This document shows positions 10,043-22,206 of a stretch of DNA of 64,000 nucleotides, one piece after another; within the stretch, counting starts at the first letter, position 1; every line of letters starts with the position of its first letter. The stretch comes from Marsupella aquatica (lineage: Eukaryota > Marchantiophyta). Location of the stretch: positions 5,084,001 through 5,148,000 of the forward strand of contig OZ316898.1 in NCBI GenBank assembly GCA_973895155.1. The letters run 5' to 3'. Both the position numbers and the translations under genes were made by a program. The notes below the pieces were generated by a model. It had not been told where the DNA came from and searched no databases. It saw nothing but the letters and a program-made list of their open reading frames with translations.

Positions 10043-12111
10043 ATGTTAAGGATTAAGAAGACGAAAAGCGCGCGCGCCAAGCGTGTACTTGAGAAGCGCG
10101 CTCCAAAGCTCGTAAGTGTTGCTCTCGTGTTCTTTTTCTTGCCTCGTTTGGCATTTCTGTGACAATTTTAGTGAACCCTAAGTGAGAGGAAGTTCACTTT
10201 TGCAGCGTCTAATGGTTGGTTTGAGCTGGGTTGAGGTGACCGCTGGCCGGAGAAGAGCTTAAGTTCTGAATTACAGATGAAGCGATCGTCCACGGACAAT
10301 TCACATATTTCCTACAAATAATGTATTTAGAGAAATGGATGGTGGTATGTAGGAGGAAAATGTCAAGAAGGTAATGCTCCTGAATGGATCAAAAACCAGC
10401 AGCGTCATCAGAGGAGTTGTGGCTGACCTGCATCACCTGAAGAAGACTGGGGGCAACTCCATTAAGTTCTCGAGGAAAAACGAGAATGTGCGTCCTTTTG
10501 AAGGCGGAGGCGAGACCTCCCTCGAGTTCCTCTCCCAGAAGACTGACTGCAGCTTATTTGTGGTGAGTATATGTACCACCAAGAGGTTCTCTAGCATCGA
10601 TGAATTGATTCTGGAAGGCTGGACTTTTTTTGTAAGTGGAAGCCTAAATTGTTGCTGTTTATGCACAGTTTGGATCTCATTCCAAGAAGCGGCCCAACAA
10701 CCTGGTTATCGGGAGGATGTTTGACTACCACGTGTATGACATGATTGAGCTTGGCGTAGAGAAGTTCAAGTCAATAGACTCACTGGGTGGAGGTAGAAAG
10801 TCAGCTCCGCAACTAGGGTCCAAGCCTTGCTTTGTTTTCATTGGCGAAGCCTTTGACACCAAGCCGGAATTCCAGCATTTGAGAGATCTACTGCTCGATT
10901 TCTTCCGGGGTGAGGTGTGTATTCTCGACCTAGACGTCATCTCCATTTCACAAAATCTTTAATCTGAGGTTAACGTACATGGTGCGCCCTTATCTAGTAT
11001 CCTCTATACAGTTTAGATTTTCCACCTTCACAGATTTTTGTTGAGAAACGCAAACGGGGAGAAACCTAGGATCATTAGATGCTCCTAGGCTCTGCTACTT
11101 TTCTGGTGTGATTTGTGTTCTGATCTCACCTGGTTTGTGACAGGTGGTGGAGACCTTGAATGTGGATGGTTTAGATCGAGTTTTTGTCTGTGCTGCAGCT
11201 GGTGAAAAGGTATTTTTTGGAATTATGGTGGTGCACATTTGAACCCATGTCCCTCTCTAATGATTAGGAAGATGGTAAGCAGGTCTAGTAGTACTGTGTG
11301 GAGGCTAACTCTAGAAGCGTATTCTTCAGATATCCATCATTTCCTAAGTCGTCGCTGAAGCTTAGGTATGGGCGTAAGCTGTTTTCCTCATCTGTCTTGT
11401 ACAGAATACGCAGAAGATGGAAGTAGTGAAATTGAACCCTTTGTATGGCGATCTGGACTTGGTGCAGGTATTCCTAAGACATTGTGGTGTTGAGTATAAG
11501 AAGTCTGCTGGTAGTGGGCCACGCATTAATTTAGTGGAGGTTGGGCCTTCACTGGACTTGATTATTCGGAGGCATCGAGAACCGAGTGACGACTTAAGGA
11601 AGGAAGCCACAAAGACTGTGCCCAAGACAACGAAGAAGAAGGTAAAAGGCAGTAACAACTGTGTGGTAGGGGATGACGAGTCTTCCACAGGTTGGGAGTT
11701 AAGAATCTTTTTTTTGCTGCAACTAGTAAGTGTCGGTTTTCTAAAATGCTTAACGTGACTGTATTTCAGGTGAAGAATGTCAAGGGCGATTCGTTAGCTG
11801 GAAAGGTTGGGAGGATTTACATGCCTAAGCAAGAGGTAAGGCTGTCTACACAATACAGATTGCCCTCCATTTTCCTATCACCAGACATCCGTATGTACTT
11901 AAGTCGCTGATGCAACAGATCCCTTATTTAACGTGGGGGTGCGGACGTGCAGGTGGGAGGAATGGCTTTGGCCAAGATGAAAGGTTTGAAAAGGGAGAGA
12001 AGAGATCGTGCTGCTGAACGGTCAGCAGGTCCAGTAAGAGATGTTGCCGACAAACCAGCTAAGAAAGGGAATAGACCAGCAAAGAAGAAACCTCGAGTCC
12101 AAGAAGATTAG
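10043..12111 (+). CDS. RPF2: Ribosome production factor 2 homolog (Brix domain)
   Basis: Seven exons read from splice signals, all joining in phase 0: 10043-10111, 10353-10562, 10669-10914, 11144-11209, 11468-11641, 11770-11835, 11953-12111. They give 329 residues, normal for RPF2. The start MLRIKKTKSARAKRVLEKRA is typical. The Brix domain follows: GGETSLEFLSQKTDCSLFV, SHSKKRPNNLVIGR, FRGE, and LVEVGPSLDLIIRR. The C-terminus has GRIYMPKQE and a Lys/Arg-rich tail with a likely nuclear/nucleolar signal. RPF2 acts in the nucleolus with RRS1, bringing 5S rRNA, RPL5 and RPL11 into pre-60S particles. No stop or frameshift is seen, so this appears to be a working host gene. Confidence 0.93.
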
Positions 12112-13226
12112 GTCCTTCCCTATGTAGACCATTGACATCTATTCTCTGTGGGATTGGCCCACCGGCCTAATATTTGTAACAATCCAGAGGTTAAGTAGGC
12201 AGTAAGTTAGGTGGAAGGACCGACGGAAGTCACCCTTGTAACACCTTGTTTTGTGTTCGACAAGGTTTTCACCAGCTTTCTCAGACACCATAGGTTTCTG
12301 TGCACCATAATTAGAACATAAAATAGAGCAGTCGTTGCACCTTTTTTCCACTCCGTAGATGAGCGATAATTGCTCTCGTTCTACCTCTTTATACCCCGTC
12401 TGTTATAGGGGTTCTTGATACTTGTCATTCTTAGTTGTACCGCCAGTTCAACCGGATGCAAGCGTGCCTCCACACGTGAAAGTTTAGTTGCAAGCGACAC
12501 GATTTTTTGTCAATGTATTGAATATGGGCAAGGGTGCCTTGGGGATTTCCTTTTTTTGGTTTGGAATTTTCAAAAGATAAGTCCAGGGCAGTCATGCGGT
12601 GTCTAAGCTCGAGGGTGGCTTCTAAATGGAGACCTCAAAAGAATGAAGAAAAAAGTTTCTGGAACCACAGAAGGATAGGAACCGTGGTAGCTCTGTGTTT
12701 GACCCGGTCACTGCCTGAGTTGGATGTAGATTTTGGATGCTTTACAATTCCGACTCTGGAAATTCAAGAAACAAGGTGACACACTGACTATTCGAACGAA
12801 GACATTAGAATATAGAAAGGGACCACAATTGATACAAAAAGGAACAAATAAGGGACCACATTAGAAGTTTTGGTTCAATCTGTAGGGAACTGGCGTTTGG
12901 ATTCATCCACAGTGATGGATCATTTAAAGTTATCATGATCGCCAATCCCCTGGCCCTGTGCGAAACGTCAATTTCAAATTTCAATGTATAAGGCACCTCC
13001 ATAAATCTATGCTCCAGATTTGCAAGAAGTACAGTAGTGTTTCATGGGAGAAACTTAGACCCGGAACACTAAACATTCAGCCAAAAGCTTGGCAGGGAGA
13101 TCGATCCAAACCTTCAAGGTTGGATTGGATTCAAAAGCAGTTGAAATCTAGACTTCCAAAACGCAAGCACCCAAAGACCAACATGCTCGACAATATGCTC
13201 AGGTAGACCATCAAAACCCTCACGGA

Positions 13227-13313
13227 ACATATTGACATCTTAGTTTTACACAGATAACATATTCCTTTTACATATTGACATGTTAGTGTTACTCAGATAG
13301 CATATTCCTTGTG
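13227..13313. repeat. Two tandem 43-bp units
   Basis: ACATATTGACATCTTAG then CAGATAACATATTCC is repeated with few changes. Confidence 0.6.
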
Positions 13314-13613
13314 TATGAAGGCTCAGATTTTGAAGACTTGGTCCATCAGAATCCTTGAGTTCCAAAAATATGAGTATTGCCTACAAAGGAAAGTCAATCG
13401 GAGTCCTTAGTTAAAATGCTGTGGTCCATTTGAACATCAGGTCAGAATTTTAATAATTTTAGCCTAATAAATTAGGTTAACTTTAGTTCATTGCGATGAC
13501 CACCAAATTGTCACAACCCGTATTGTTTGGCTTATAGTGACCATATAGCTTTGGGCATGGGCATGGTCTAGTTTTTATGAACCCGGACTGTATAGTACAG
13601 TCATCTTGCTCTA

Positions 13614-13692
13614 AGTGCAAACTCCACAAGTGGAAAACCTGGCTAACTGCAAGGAATCCTGTTCTTCTCTTTTGTAAGTGAGTTTGCACTTT
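13614..13692. repeat. Short inverted repeat, possible miniature element
   Basis: AAGTGCAAACT at 13614 faces AGTTTGCACTT near 13682. The AGTGCA/TGCACT word recurs throughout 13600-14190. Confidence 0.45.
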
Positions 13693-13762
13693 TTTTACAC
13701 TATTTGTAACTACAAACAGGCCTCAAACATTTTAGCTAATCAACTTTATAAGTGCAAAACCA

Positions 13763-13788
13763 TGATAAGTGTACATGTACACTTATCA
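13763..13788. repeat. 26-bp perfect palindrome
   Basis: TGATAAGTGTACA followed immediately by its reverse complement. A related broken hairpin (GTGCACTCTTATC / AATAAGTGCAC) lies at about 13933-13956. Confidence 0.7.
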
Positions 13789-13999
13789 ATAAGCACACAA
13801 TCCCATAAAATTGCATTTCCATGCCCTTATCTAGTAGAGTAGAAAATTCACTTATGGAGTAGGACACCAAATTTATGGCAGCAAAGTACAATTTGGCTTG
13901 CAGGGTGTCACAAGCCTTCTCACTGACTGAGGGTGCACTCTTATCAATAAGTGCACAGCTCTATAGGTTTGCACTTATCATGTAGTGCAAACACCCGTG

Positions 14000-14195
14000 T
14001 AGTGCACACGGGATGCTTCTTCCGGGCCATGTGCACTACCCATTTAGTGCACACCAGATGCTCTTCCGGGGGAGTGGGCACTACCCCTTTAGTGCACACC
14101 AGATGCTTCCTTTGGGGAGTGTGCGCTTAGAGTGGGCACTACCAATTTTAGTGCACACCAGATACTTCCTTTTGGGGAGTGTGCACTTAGAGAGA
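14000..14195. repeat. Four imperfect tandem units of about 50 bp
   Basis: Each unit has AGTGCACACCAGATGCTTC, then a G-rich core ending GGGGAGTG, then GCACTACC. The copies differ mainly in the G-rich core. Confidence 0.7.
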
Positions 14196-14813
14196 GTTAA
14201 CTGTCCAGCACAGTAGTCCCTCAGAGTGAGGGAGAAAGCTATTTTGTCGGTTGAGGCTCTCTCCTCCTCTTCCCCCTCAGCTGCTTCGAATAGCCATGCT
14301 GCCACCACCAGGTGGGTTCTCCCCATCCACAGAGCCCATTGCTCCCTCTGCTCTGCTCTACTGATGAGTGTCTGGAGAGCAATTGAAGCCAACAATTTCA
14401 GAATCCAAGAACACCCAAAACGTTGTTTCTTGTTTCATGGTCTGCTTTGCTCTGTGAATGGAGATGGACCCCTTTCCTGGGCGACGTTTGGGAAATTCTG
14501 CGTTATGCTCACCTCACTACTGCCTGTGATGCAGCTCCTGCCCAAGAATTCATTCATGTGATTTTCTGCCCTGTGGATCTGATTCTTTCACAGCTCCCCA
14601 ATATATTGGCGTGCTCGCTCAATTCCGTGTTGCCTCGTTCTTAGCATAGGAGGATCTCTGCTGGACTGGGCTGGGATTCATGACATCGCTGCCCCTTTCC
14701 TTCTCGTCCTTCTTCCTCCTCCTCTTGTCTTGCAGCTGCTTCAATTCAACCCGGTCACGTTGATTCAGACTGGACACTTCTCTCCTCAACAAGGGTCCCA
14801 ATCTGGAAACGAA

Positions 14814-17800
14814 ATGCAGTTCCAGCAGAGTGTGTTGCTGGCAGGGACTGCTAGGCCATGGCAGGGCATCAGCAGCTGTACCTGTTCTCTCGCTCACCTC
14901 CGGGTTTTACCACAGCGTCCACGGTCCTCTTCTCTACTCGGTGCTTCACGATTTGGGAGATTTGGGGCGTCAACTGTGAGGCCTTTCCGCTCTCCGAATA
15001 AATTCCAGCCGCAGAAGAGAGCTCGCTCGGTGCTGGGGGTGCGCTCAGCTGCTGCCACAGGAGGAGCAGGGGTGCTTCCAGCTCAAAACGGCAGCAGCAA
15101 TTCCAGCGTTGGCAAAGCGGATTTACCTGAGCCGCCCGCCGACGTGGGTCTGAGAACTGTGAGTTAGAACGCAATTCCCAATCTGGAGTTAACAGCAAAC
15201 TAAGCTGATCGTGAAAGGAAAAAAAATGAGGCACAGGGATTCTGTGACCACATTTTGGGATACTTTTGGAGGATTGCATGTACCAAAAGGGTTTTCTTCA
15301 ATTGCTTGGATGTTTTAGGGACAATTTTGGGCGCTTGATGGATTTGGAACACTGGGGCATGAAATTAGTTCATTTGTGGCCGTGAAATTGTTCAAACGTG
15401 GGACATGGAATCGGCAACTGTACCAGGGTTGGACTTTTTAGGAATTGTGTTGAGTGTAGTGTGTCCCAGAGCAAGTTGTGGAGCACTATGTGCGCAACAC
15501 CTAGCCAATTTGTTGAGTAATGGGACTGTCCACTGCTGTTTGAATATTCGAGCGCATGTGAACGTGCTCGTTGGTGGGAATTGAGCATGGGAATATTTAA
15601 AAAAAACTCTGATTATGAAATTGAACATGCTGTGCATTAATTGCCTCAGAATTGAACATGATCTGTTATATGTAGAGTGAATTTTCACCCCAACATCTTG
15701 GGAATTCCTATGTGCGGCTTCCAAAGCTTGTTCCTAGGATATATATTAATCAATTTCGACACGAAAATGTATTCTTCTCAAAGGACTAGTAAGGATGTGT
15801 TCTTCGCTGTTTGAATTTTGGGTCACTGTCATGCTCAGTATCGCTTTGAAACCAAACCTGGATGCTTACGACTAAAATCCAGATTTAGAGATTTGGATAC
15901 TTAAATGCATATGAAGGTGACGCAGGGCTCCTGGGGTGCCTAGAATTCAGCCTCTCCTCATTTTGGATAAGTGTGTCAGCCATTGAACTTTGAGATTTAA
16001 CGTCTGCAATTTTGGATCATAATTTGAACAGGCTTTGCCTTACGTGTGGAATTTGGCCGCGGGGGAGAGCACGTTGAGCTGGCGTTTGATTGTGGCCCTG
16101 GTCTTACTGGTGATCAGCAAGGTAATGTTGTTTTTGAGTCGTCCACATAAATGTTCAGTGAAATGTCTTTGGAGTTAGGCTATGCGTCTTATACAGAAGT
16201 ATGGGGTCTGATTATTTTTACGGAGGGCTGTTGCCCCTCCACTGGATAGTAGTCGCTTACTCGTCACAATGAGTAAGGGAGCTAGAAGACTAATGAAGTT
16301 AGGATGAGGAAGGGAGCTGAATGGGTCTTTATATGAGTACCATATTTGTTGGTTTTGTGATCGATTTTTGGCTCCCGGATATTAAGATTATTCCAAACTA
16401 TCTAGCTTCTCGTACAACTTGTAAGCGAATGTCAATTAAAATCGATATGGAGGTGGTATCCCTTACATGTTCCGAGGAGATAGGACTGAATACGTGATGA
16501 TTTAGCTAAAATATGAAATACTTTAATAGCCTCTTAATTTTCTGCTAAGTAAGATTGGGTCATGGGATGTGGACTGTTGTGTTAAAGTCAGATTGGCAAT
16601 CGCTTGTACCACCATGTCTAGCCAGCTGGTGTACATTTGGCCTGACGAGTAAAGAGGGTTTGGATTTAGAAGGAATTGGTTAGAACTTCATGGGGAGTGA
16701 CACCGACTTTTACAGGGTTCTTCCTCTTTTGCGTGTGTTATCGTGACTGGAAATGCTTGTTCTGACTCATTCTGGATGAAGCAGGCGGCTGGGCTTGCTG
16801 GACCAGTTTTCTTCAAGAGAGCTATGGATGCTCTTTCACAGGTCCCAGGAACCGTGTTATCCAAGGAGGCGATGCATGGAGCTGTTCTTATTCTCGTGCT
16901 TGCAGCTATAAGCAAAGTAAGTGGAATCTCACGATGTTTTGGTTCTGGATTTAGAAACAGTTCTCCTGTTTTTGGTGATTGTCTAACGCATTCAAGTCAG
17001 GTTGATATTTCAAGAGTAAAAGAGCTTGTTGAAAAATTGAAGAATGCCTGTTATATTTTACCATCGTCGAAGCATTCGTTCTTTCATTGTCTCCGAACTC
17101 AACTTCTGGTTTTTTATCCTTTGCTTGGGAATATCTCTTTTAAAACACATGGCTTCCCTGCCGCAATCTATTTTCTTCAAGAGTTGTCCACATCCCAATG
17201 CTAGGGGACAGTGTTTAGCTGTTCAGGTTTTGGGTGTGAATTATGCTCATTCCATTTTGAGGTTTTCGAGTGCATGTAAGGTGTCTAAAGATATGATTAA
17301 CACCGACCACTGCTCATGTGCCCATATCGGATGGCAGGCTGTTAGTGCTGGGCTTAATGAGCTTCGGTATCTAGTGTTTGCCCCACTGGGTCAGTTAACA
17401 GGAAGACGAGTAGGTGTGCAATTACTTGATCATATCCTTCGACTGGATCTGGCCTTCCATCTGGAGCGCAAGACTGGTGCTCTTACCCGCATACTTGACC
17501 GAGCCCAGCGAAGCGTAGTAAATATTTTTCGAGCTGTAGGTATGTTTACATTGCGTTCTACCAAGACCCTCGGCTTGCACAAAATGTTTATTTTATTTCC
17601 ACTATTCGAACCTATGCATGTCATTCTCATGTCCTGTTTTCCTCGATCGCTTCTCGTCATGAACTTCTGGTACTTCAATATTTTAGATGAGTGAACCGAC
17701 CAGTCGGAAGATGTTTGTCTCACTTTGAAAGGTTGAACCAAAGAATTATAGTCAACTCAATATTTGCCCAGCTAACTGACACTTTAAATGATGTTTCAGT

Positions 17801-20800
17801 ATTCACGTTTCTACCGACCGCAGTGGAACTGGCATTTGTTTGTGTACTCCTAGCTCAGCAAGTGAGCTCACTGGTGGCTGGAATCGTCCTTCTTACATTT
17901 GGAGCATATGTGGCTTATACAGTAGCAATCACTTCGGCTGCAGCTGCAAGTCGCAAAGAGGTTCTGTTTTATTCTGGAGCACTGCATATTACCCATAATT
18001 TAGCTACTTGCAAATTCTGCTTTCACATTTAATGGTACACAGTGTCTGTAGCCGTTCCTCTGTTCAAGAATGAAGTTGGATATTCTTTTTCTGGGCTTTT
18101 ACTACAGGTGAACAAGCTCGAGAATCTCGCAACAGGAAAAGCGGTGGATGCTCTACTCAACTACGAGACTGTGGTCCAGGTCTCTCTTCTACCTTTGGCT
18201 GTTGTACAGTCTGCTGATATGACTTTCTTGCATGGGTCAATGGTCTGAAGATAGTGCTCAAGGATGTCATGGAATCATACTGCATAATTCCTTTGGATCG
18301 CTAAGATGTTTTGTACGTATATAATATTGTTTTGGCATGCCTAATGTGTTAGGATATTTGTTTTTGCTTTAGATCTCAGTTGTTTTGACCGTAGCGAGTC
18401 TCAAACATGAACGCTAATGAGGAACATTGCATCCAATGCAGTTCAACAACCAAAAATTGGAAGTGAACCAGTACAATGAGCTCCTACAGCTGTATCAAAA
18501 GACCTCGGTATGTGCAGTTCTTGCTTTAGGAGAATTTTTGTTTTTTCTGTCTAATTTTATTCATTGACATCTTGTTTACTTGGGACCAAGCAATTAGAGA
18601 AGCGGCTGTCTTTTTCTTGAAACGACGACAATGTAGTTCGACTTGTTCCTGCATAAGTGAACTCAACAAGAGCGTCTAGGAAATGATCTCGTATTTGCTG
18701 AGTGTGACGCATTGCTAAGGAATTCGATATTACGTGGTGAAATACATACAAAATCTAAAACCAAAAAAAGTAGAACTCAAGAATTTTGAGGGCTACTAGG
18801 TATCAAGTCGAAACTCACATTATAAAGTGTAATTGGAGAGTTTCCAGCACCTACGGGTTTCGTCAATTCCCTACTGATTGGTGAAAACTGGGAAAAACGC
18901 GGCGTTGTGACGGTGAGCAAGCCTGCTAGTTTAGATTGAAATCCGAATCTGAAGCAAAGAAAACAGCTGGATGCAGAGCGGTTGTCAGCAGCATTGAATG
19001 CAGGCCAAGCTTTGATTCTATCTTTCGGTATCGCTGCGGTTATGGCATTTACGGGCTTGAACGTTGCTGAGGGGAGGATGACGATAGGGGACCTTGTTCT
19101 TGCAAATGGTCTCATTCTGCAGATCTCGGGACCTTTACAGGTACGTAACCCTCTAAGTGGTCCGCATCGGATGTCGTTTTGAGTTCACACAAGCAACTGA
19201 AGTTTCAAACTTCTGATCCTCCTCTGGCCTGACAGTTTCTGGGATATCTTTATCGAGATCTACGACAGTCATTGGTTGATCTGGAGTCATTATTCACAAT
19301 CCTCAGGTAATGAATGAGGCAGTTCTTCCAGTACCACTGGTTGTGCCTGTAAACGTAGTTTGTGTTACTTAAACCCTATGTTTCTTTGTTTGTGTACTGA
19401 TTGGTGGATGAATTTATCCAGCTCATGCCATCTCTATATTCCATGTGACAGTACAAAATCGCAGCTGACAGATGGGACGACAGAGCTTGCTTCCTCATCT
19501 CAGGGCGTGAAACTGTGGATAAAAAATATACATTTCGGGTATACACCTGCTCGGGAGGTATTGCTTTGCAAAACTTGGTCAACACATTGCTCATACGACA
19601 TGTACCTTGGTGCCTATCGAGAGAAATTTCCTTTAATCCACTTCCAAAGCATCAGGAAACGTTAACAGCATGTTGCAAACAGTTGTGATTATGAAAGTAT
19701 GATATCAGCAAATATGATCTGAAGTTGGGTCCTGAATTGATTGGACCCCGGATTGGATTCGGCCCACAGTGGTGCTTCAACATATAAATGTTGTTGTCGC
19801 TAAAGGAAGGTATTTTCCAGAGTGGCACTCTATCAAGAATTACATAATTGAAGCTTGGCATTGTCCAGGTTCTTAAGGGAGTCTCCTTCTCAGCGAGTCC
19901 AGGACAGAGCATCGCAATTGTCGGGACATCTGGATCAGGAAAAAGTACAATTGTGAAGCTTCTGCTACGGCTCTACGATCCTGACGTGGGAGTCCTATAT
20001 GTTGATGGCCATGATTTGCGCTCTCTATCACAGGTTTGTATTGATTTGCTGCTCCCACGAAGGGAATACTTGCTGATTATGAATCATTACAATACAATGT
20101 GATTCTGAATTTAGTATATCTAGTTGTGAACTGAAATATTGGCTGAGAGTTGTTGATGTGTAGAGAAGTCCCACCGAAACTGTAGGTACTTTTTGAACCT
20201 GGTCGGCTCTGTTTGAATTGTAAATTTCCCCATTTAGCTGAAAGCGGAGTAGATTCTGCAATTGCTGAGGGGCCCACTAATGAAGAGAGGAGTTGCTTTG
20301 TGATGCAGAAATCTCTTCGTAATACTGTGGCAGTTGTTCCACAAGATACGGTATGCAATCTAAATGAGAAATAAAATCCACTTAATCCAATATTATGCGT
20401 ATTTCAAGATTTGAAGGCGTTCTTTACATCAAAGTCCTTACGGGAGTGGTTGGGGCGCAGGTTCTTTTCAATGACACCATTTACCACAACATATCGTATG
20501 GACGGCCATCTGCCACAGAGGAAGAAGTGATGCAAGCTTCTATGCAGGCTGTGAGTGAGCTCCTATTAATCTTTCCCTGTCCATCCCAAGCCATAACTCT
20601 CCTTGTTATTATCCTGTCTCATGGAAACTACAGGAGACCAGCCCACTTCATCTTGAATACCTTTCCAGGTGGCAAAAACGAACTTGTGCTATCAGGATGT
20701 TTGTTAAGAGATTATGACTAGGTTTTGGCAGACTTGACCATTTGCATTCACCACGTTATGTTCTGAAAGATGTTTTAAGAAAGTTCAATTTTTTTCAATG

Positions 20801-22206
20801 TAAACTGCAATTTTAATAACTGAATTAACAAAAATTTTTAAAAATGCAGTTTTCAATTAGCCTGGGAGGATCAAGAAGCCATCAATCTGTACCCAGCTCA
20901 GGAGTCATCCGGTGAAAACTATGGTTGGCCATTCATAACGTCCGTTTGGTGGATGTTGTGGATGTGAACAGAGGCTTCATGATGCTGTAAAACGCATGCC
21001 TGATGGTTATTCTACTGTGGTTGGTGAACGTGGTCTGAAGGTGAGCACTAGGCGTCATCTTACCCTCGAAAGGCATGGGAATATGTTATAGTCATTTGCT
21101 TGATCCTTTTTGGTACCTTTGAACTATCATGTCACCGGTAAACTTCAGGTTTGCTTGACGTAGCAAGGAGGAAGGATTATTATTACTCTACTCTGGTTAG
21201 GAACGCTTGAAAATTTAGAACATTGGTCAGCAAATTGATTTGTGCCGTATGCTGCCATGTATTACAGCTGAGTGGTGGAGAAAAGCAGCGAGTTGCGATT
21301 GCAAGGGCTTTTCTGAAGGTTTGCTCGATACTGTGATTATCGTTTTGGTTGGCACTAATGTTCGTCAAGAAAAAGAAAAAAAAACTGATAAAATGATAAA
21401 TCTCTGCCATTATGTACACTATTGTATGTACTACATTTTGTTTATCGGACGTGCGGAAATTGAACGATTGTGGAATTTCGTTGCTGCGCAGTCTCCTCGG
21501 TTGCTAATCTGTGATGAGGCCACTAGTGCACTTGATTCAGGAACAGAGGTACAAACAGCACCCAGAGAAATTTTCCACTTGATCGTTTTGCTTCTTTTTA
21601 AGTACTGTTCTAAAGCTGCCTTCGCACATCTCTAAAGTGCTTTTTAAATTGGTCAAGTTAAGAATGTAGCTGGGCGTGACACTAACGTTAGAGGATGCAA
21701 AGAATTAGCAACGGAAGGGCGTCTAAGTGTTCTTTCAACTGTTGGAAGGGTGACATTGTAAGTATTGAATAGGCTCCCAGCCAGGTTATTGGGTCAGAAA
21801 TATCTCTATCAAGACTTAGTCAACTGCATCGGTGGCTGCTGCTAAGACACTTCTCTCTTTCCAGGTAGCCATACTACGATCACTGAGGGAGTTGGCCGCA
21901 GGTCGCACCTGTGTCTTTATTGCTCATCGGTTGAGTACGATCAAGCACTGTGATCAGATTCTGGTAAGGTCTTGCTAGTTAGTAAGTCTACTTTCTTATT
22001 TGTTTTGTGTTATCCCACGGCTTCAAACATGTCTTTGGAATTGGCTCTTAATTATTTGATTATCATGGTTCGGTCAGGTGATGGAAGCGGGAAACATCAT
22101 TGAAGACGGTACCCATTTTGATCTTCTGCAAAAGTCGGGGACATATGCACGAATGTGGGCTTTGCAAGAGTCAGAAGAAAGTGCCAAAGTACCTGCAATG
22201 AACTGA
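14814..22206 (+). CDS. Half-size ABC transporter, ATM/ABCB7-type, with organelle-type leader
   Basis: Eighteen exons, all splice phases consistent: 14814-15158, 16032-16121, 16785-16916, 17338-17539, 17800-17960, 18108-18179, 18442-18507, 18967-19140, 19236-19306, 19452-19557, 19869-20033, 20309-20350, 20461-20550, 20972-21040, 21268-21318, 21492-21548, 21865-21963, 22078-22206. They give about 706 residues. The first 115 are Ser/Arg/Ala-rich and poor in acid, like a transit peptide. One transmembrane domain covers about 120-430, with [12 protein letters not shown] and [19 protein letters not shown] as in ATM/HMT-type transporters. The nucleotide-binding domain has Walker [20 protein letters not shown], signature LSGGEKQ, Walker [13 protein letters not shown] and H-loop FIAHRLST, all intact. 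ATM-type transporters export glutathione-linked sulfur compounds from mitochondria. The target organelle here is not certain. An in-frame ATG at 14730 is less likely because it lies before a probable splice acceptor. Confidence 0.88.

Larger units (their letters stand above)
12112..14813. other. Intergenic region rich in small repeats
   Basis: The RPF2 3' UTR presumably occupies the first few hundred bases. No coding gene is recognised. The rest holds short tandem and inverted repeats, listed separately. From about 14640 a long pyrimidine tract ends in TTGCAG at 14732, which looks like the end of a 5' UTR intron of the ABC transporter gene. Confidence 0.5.
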
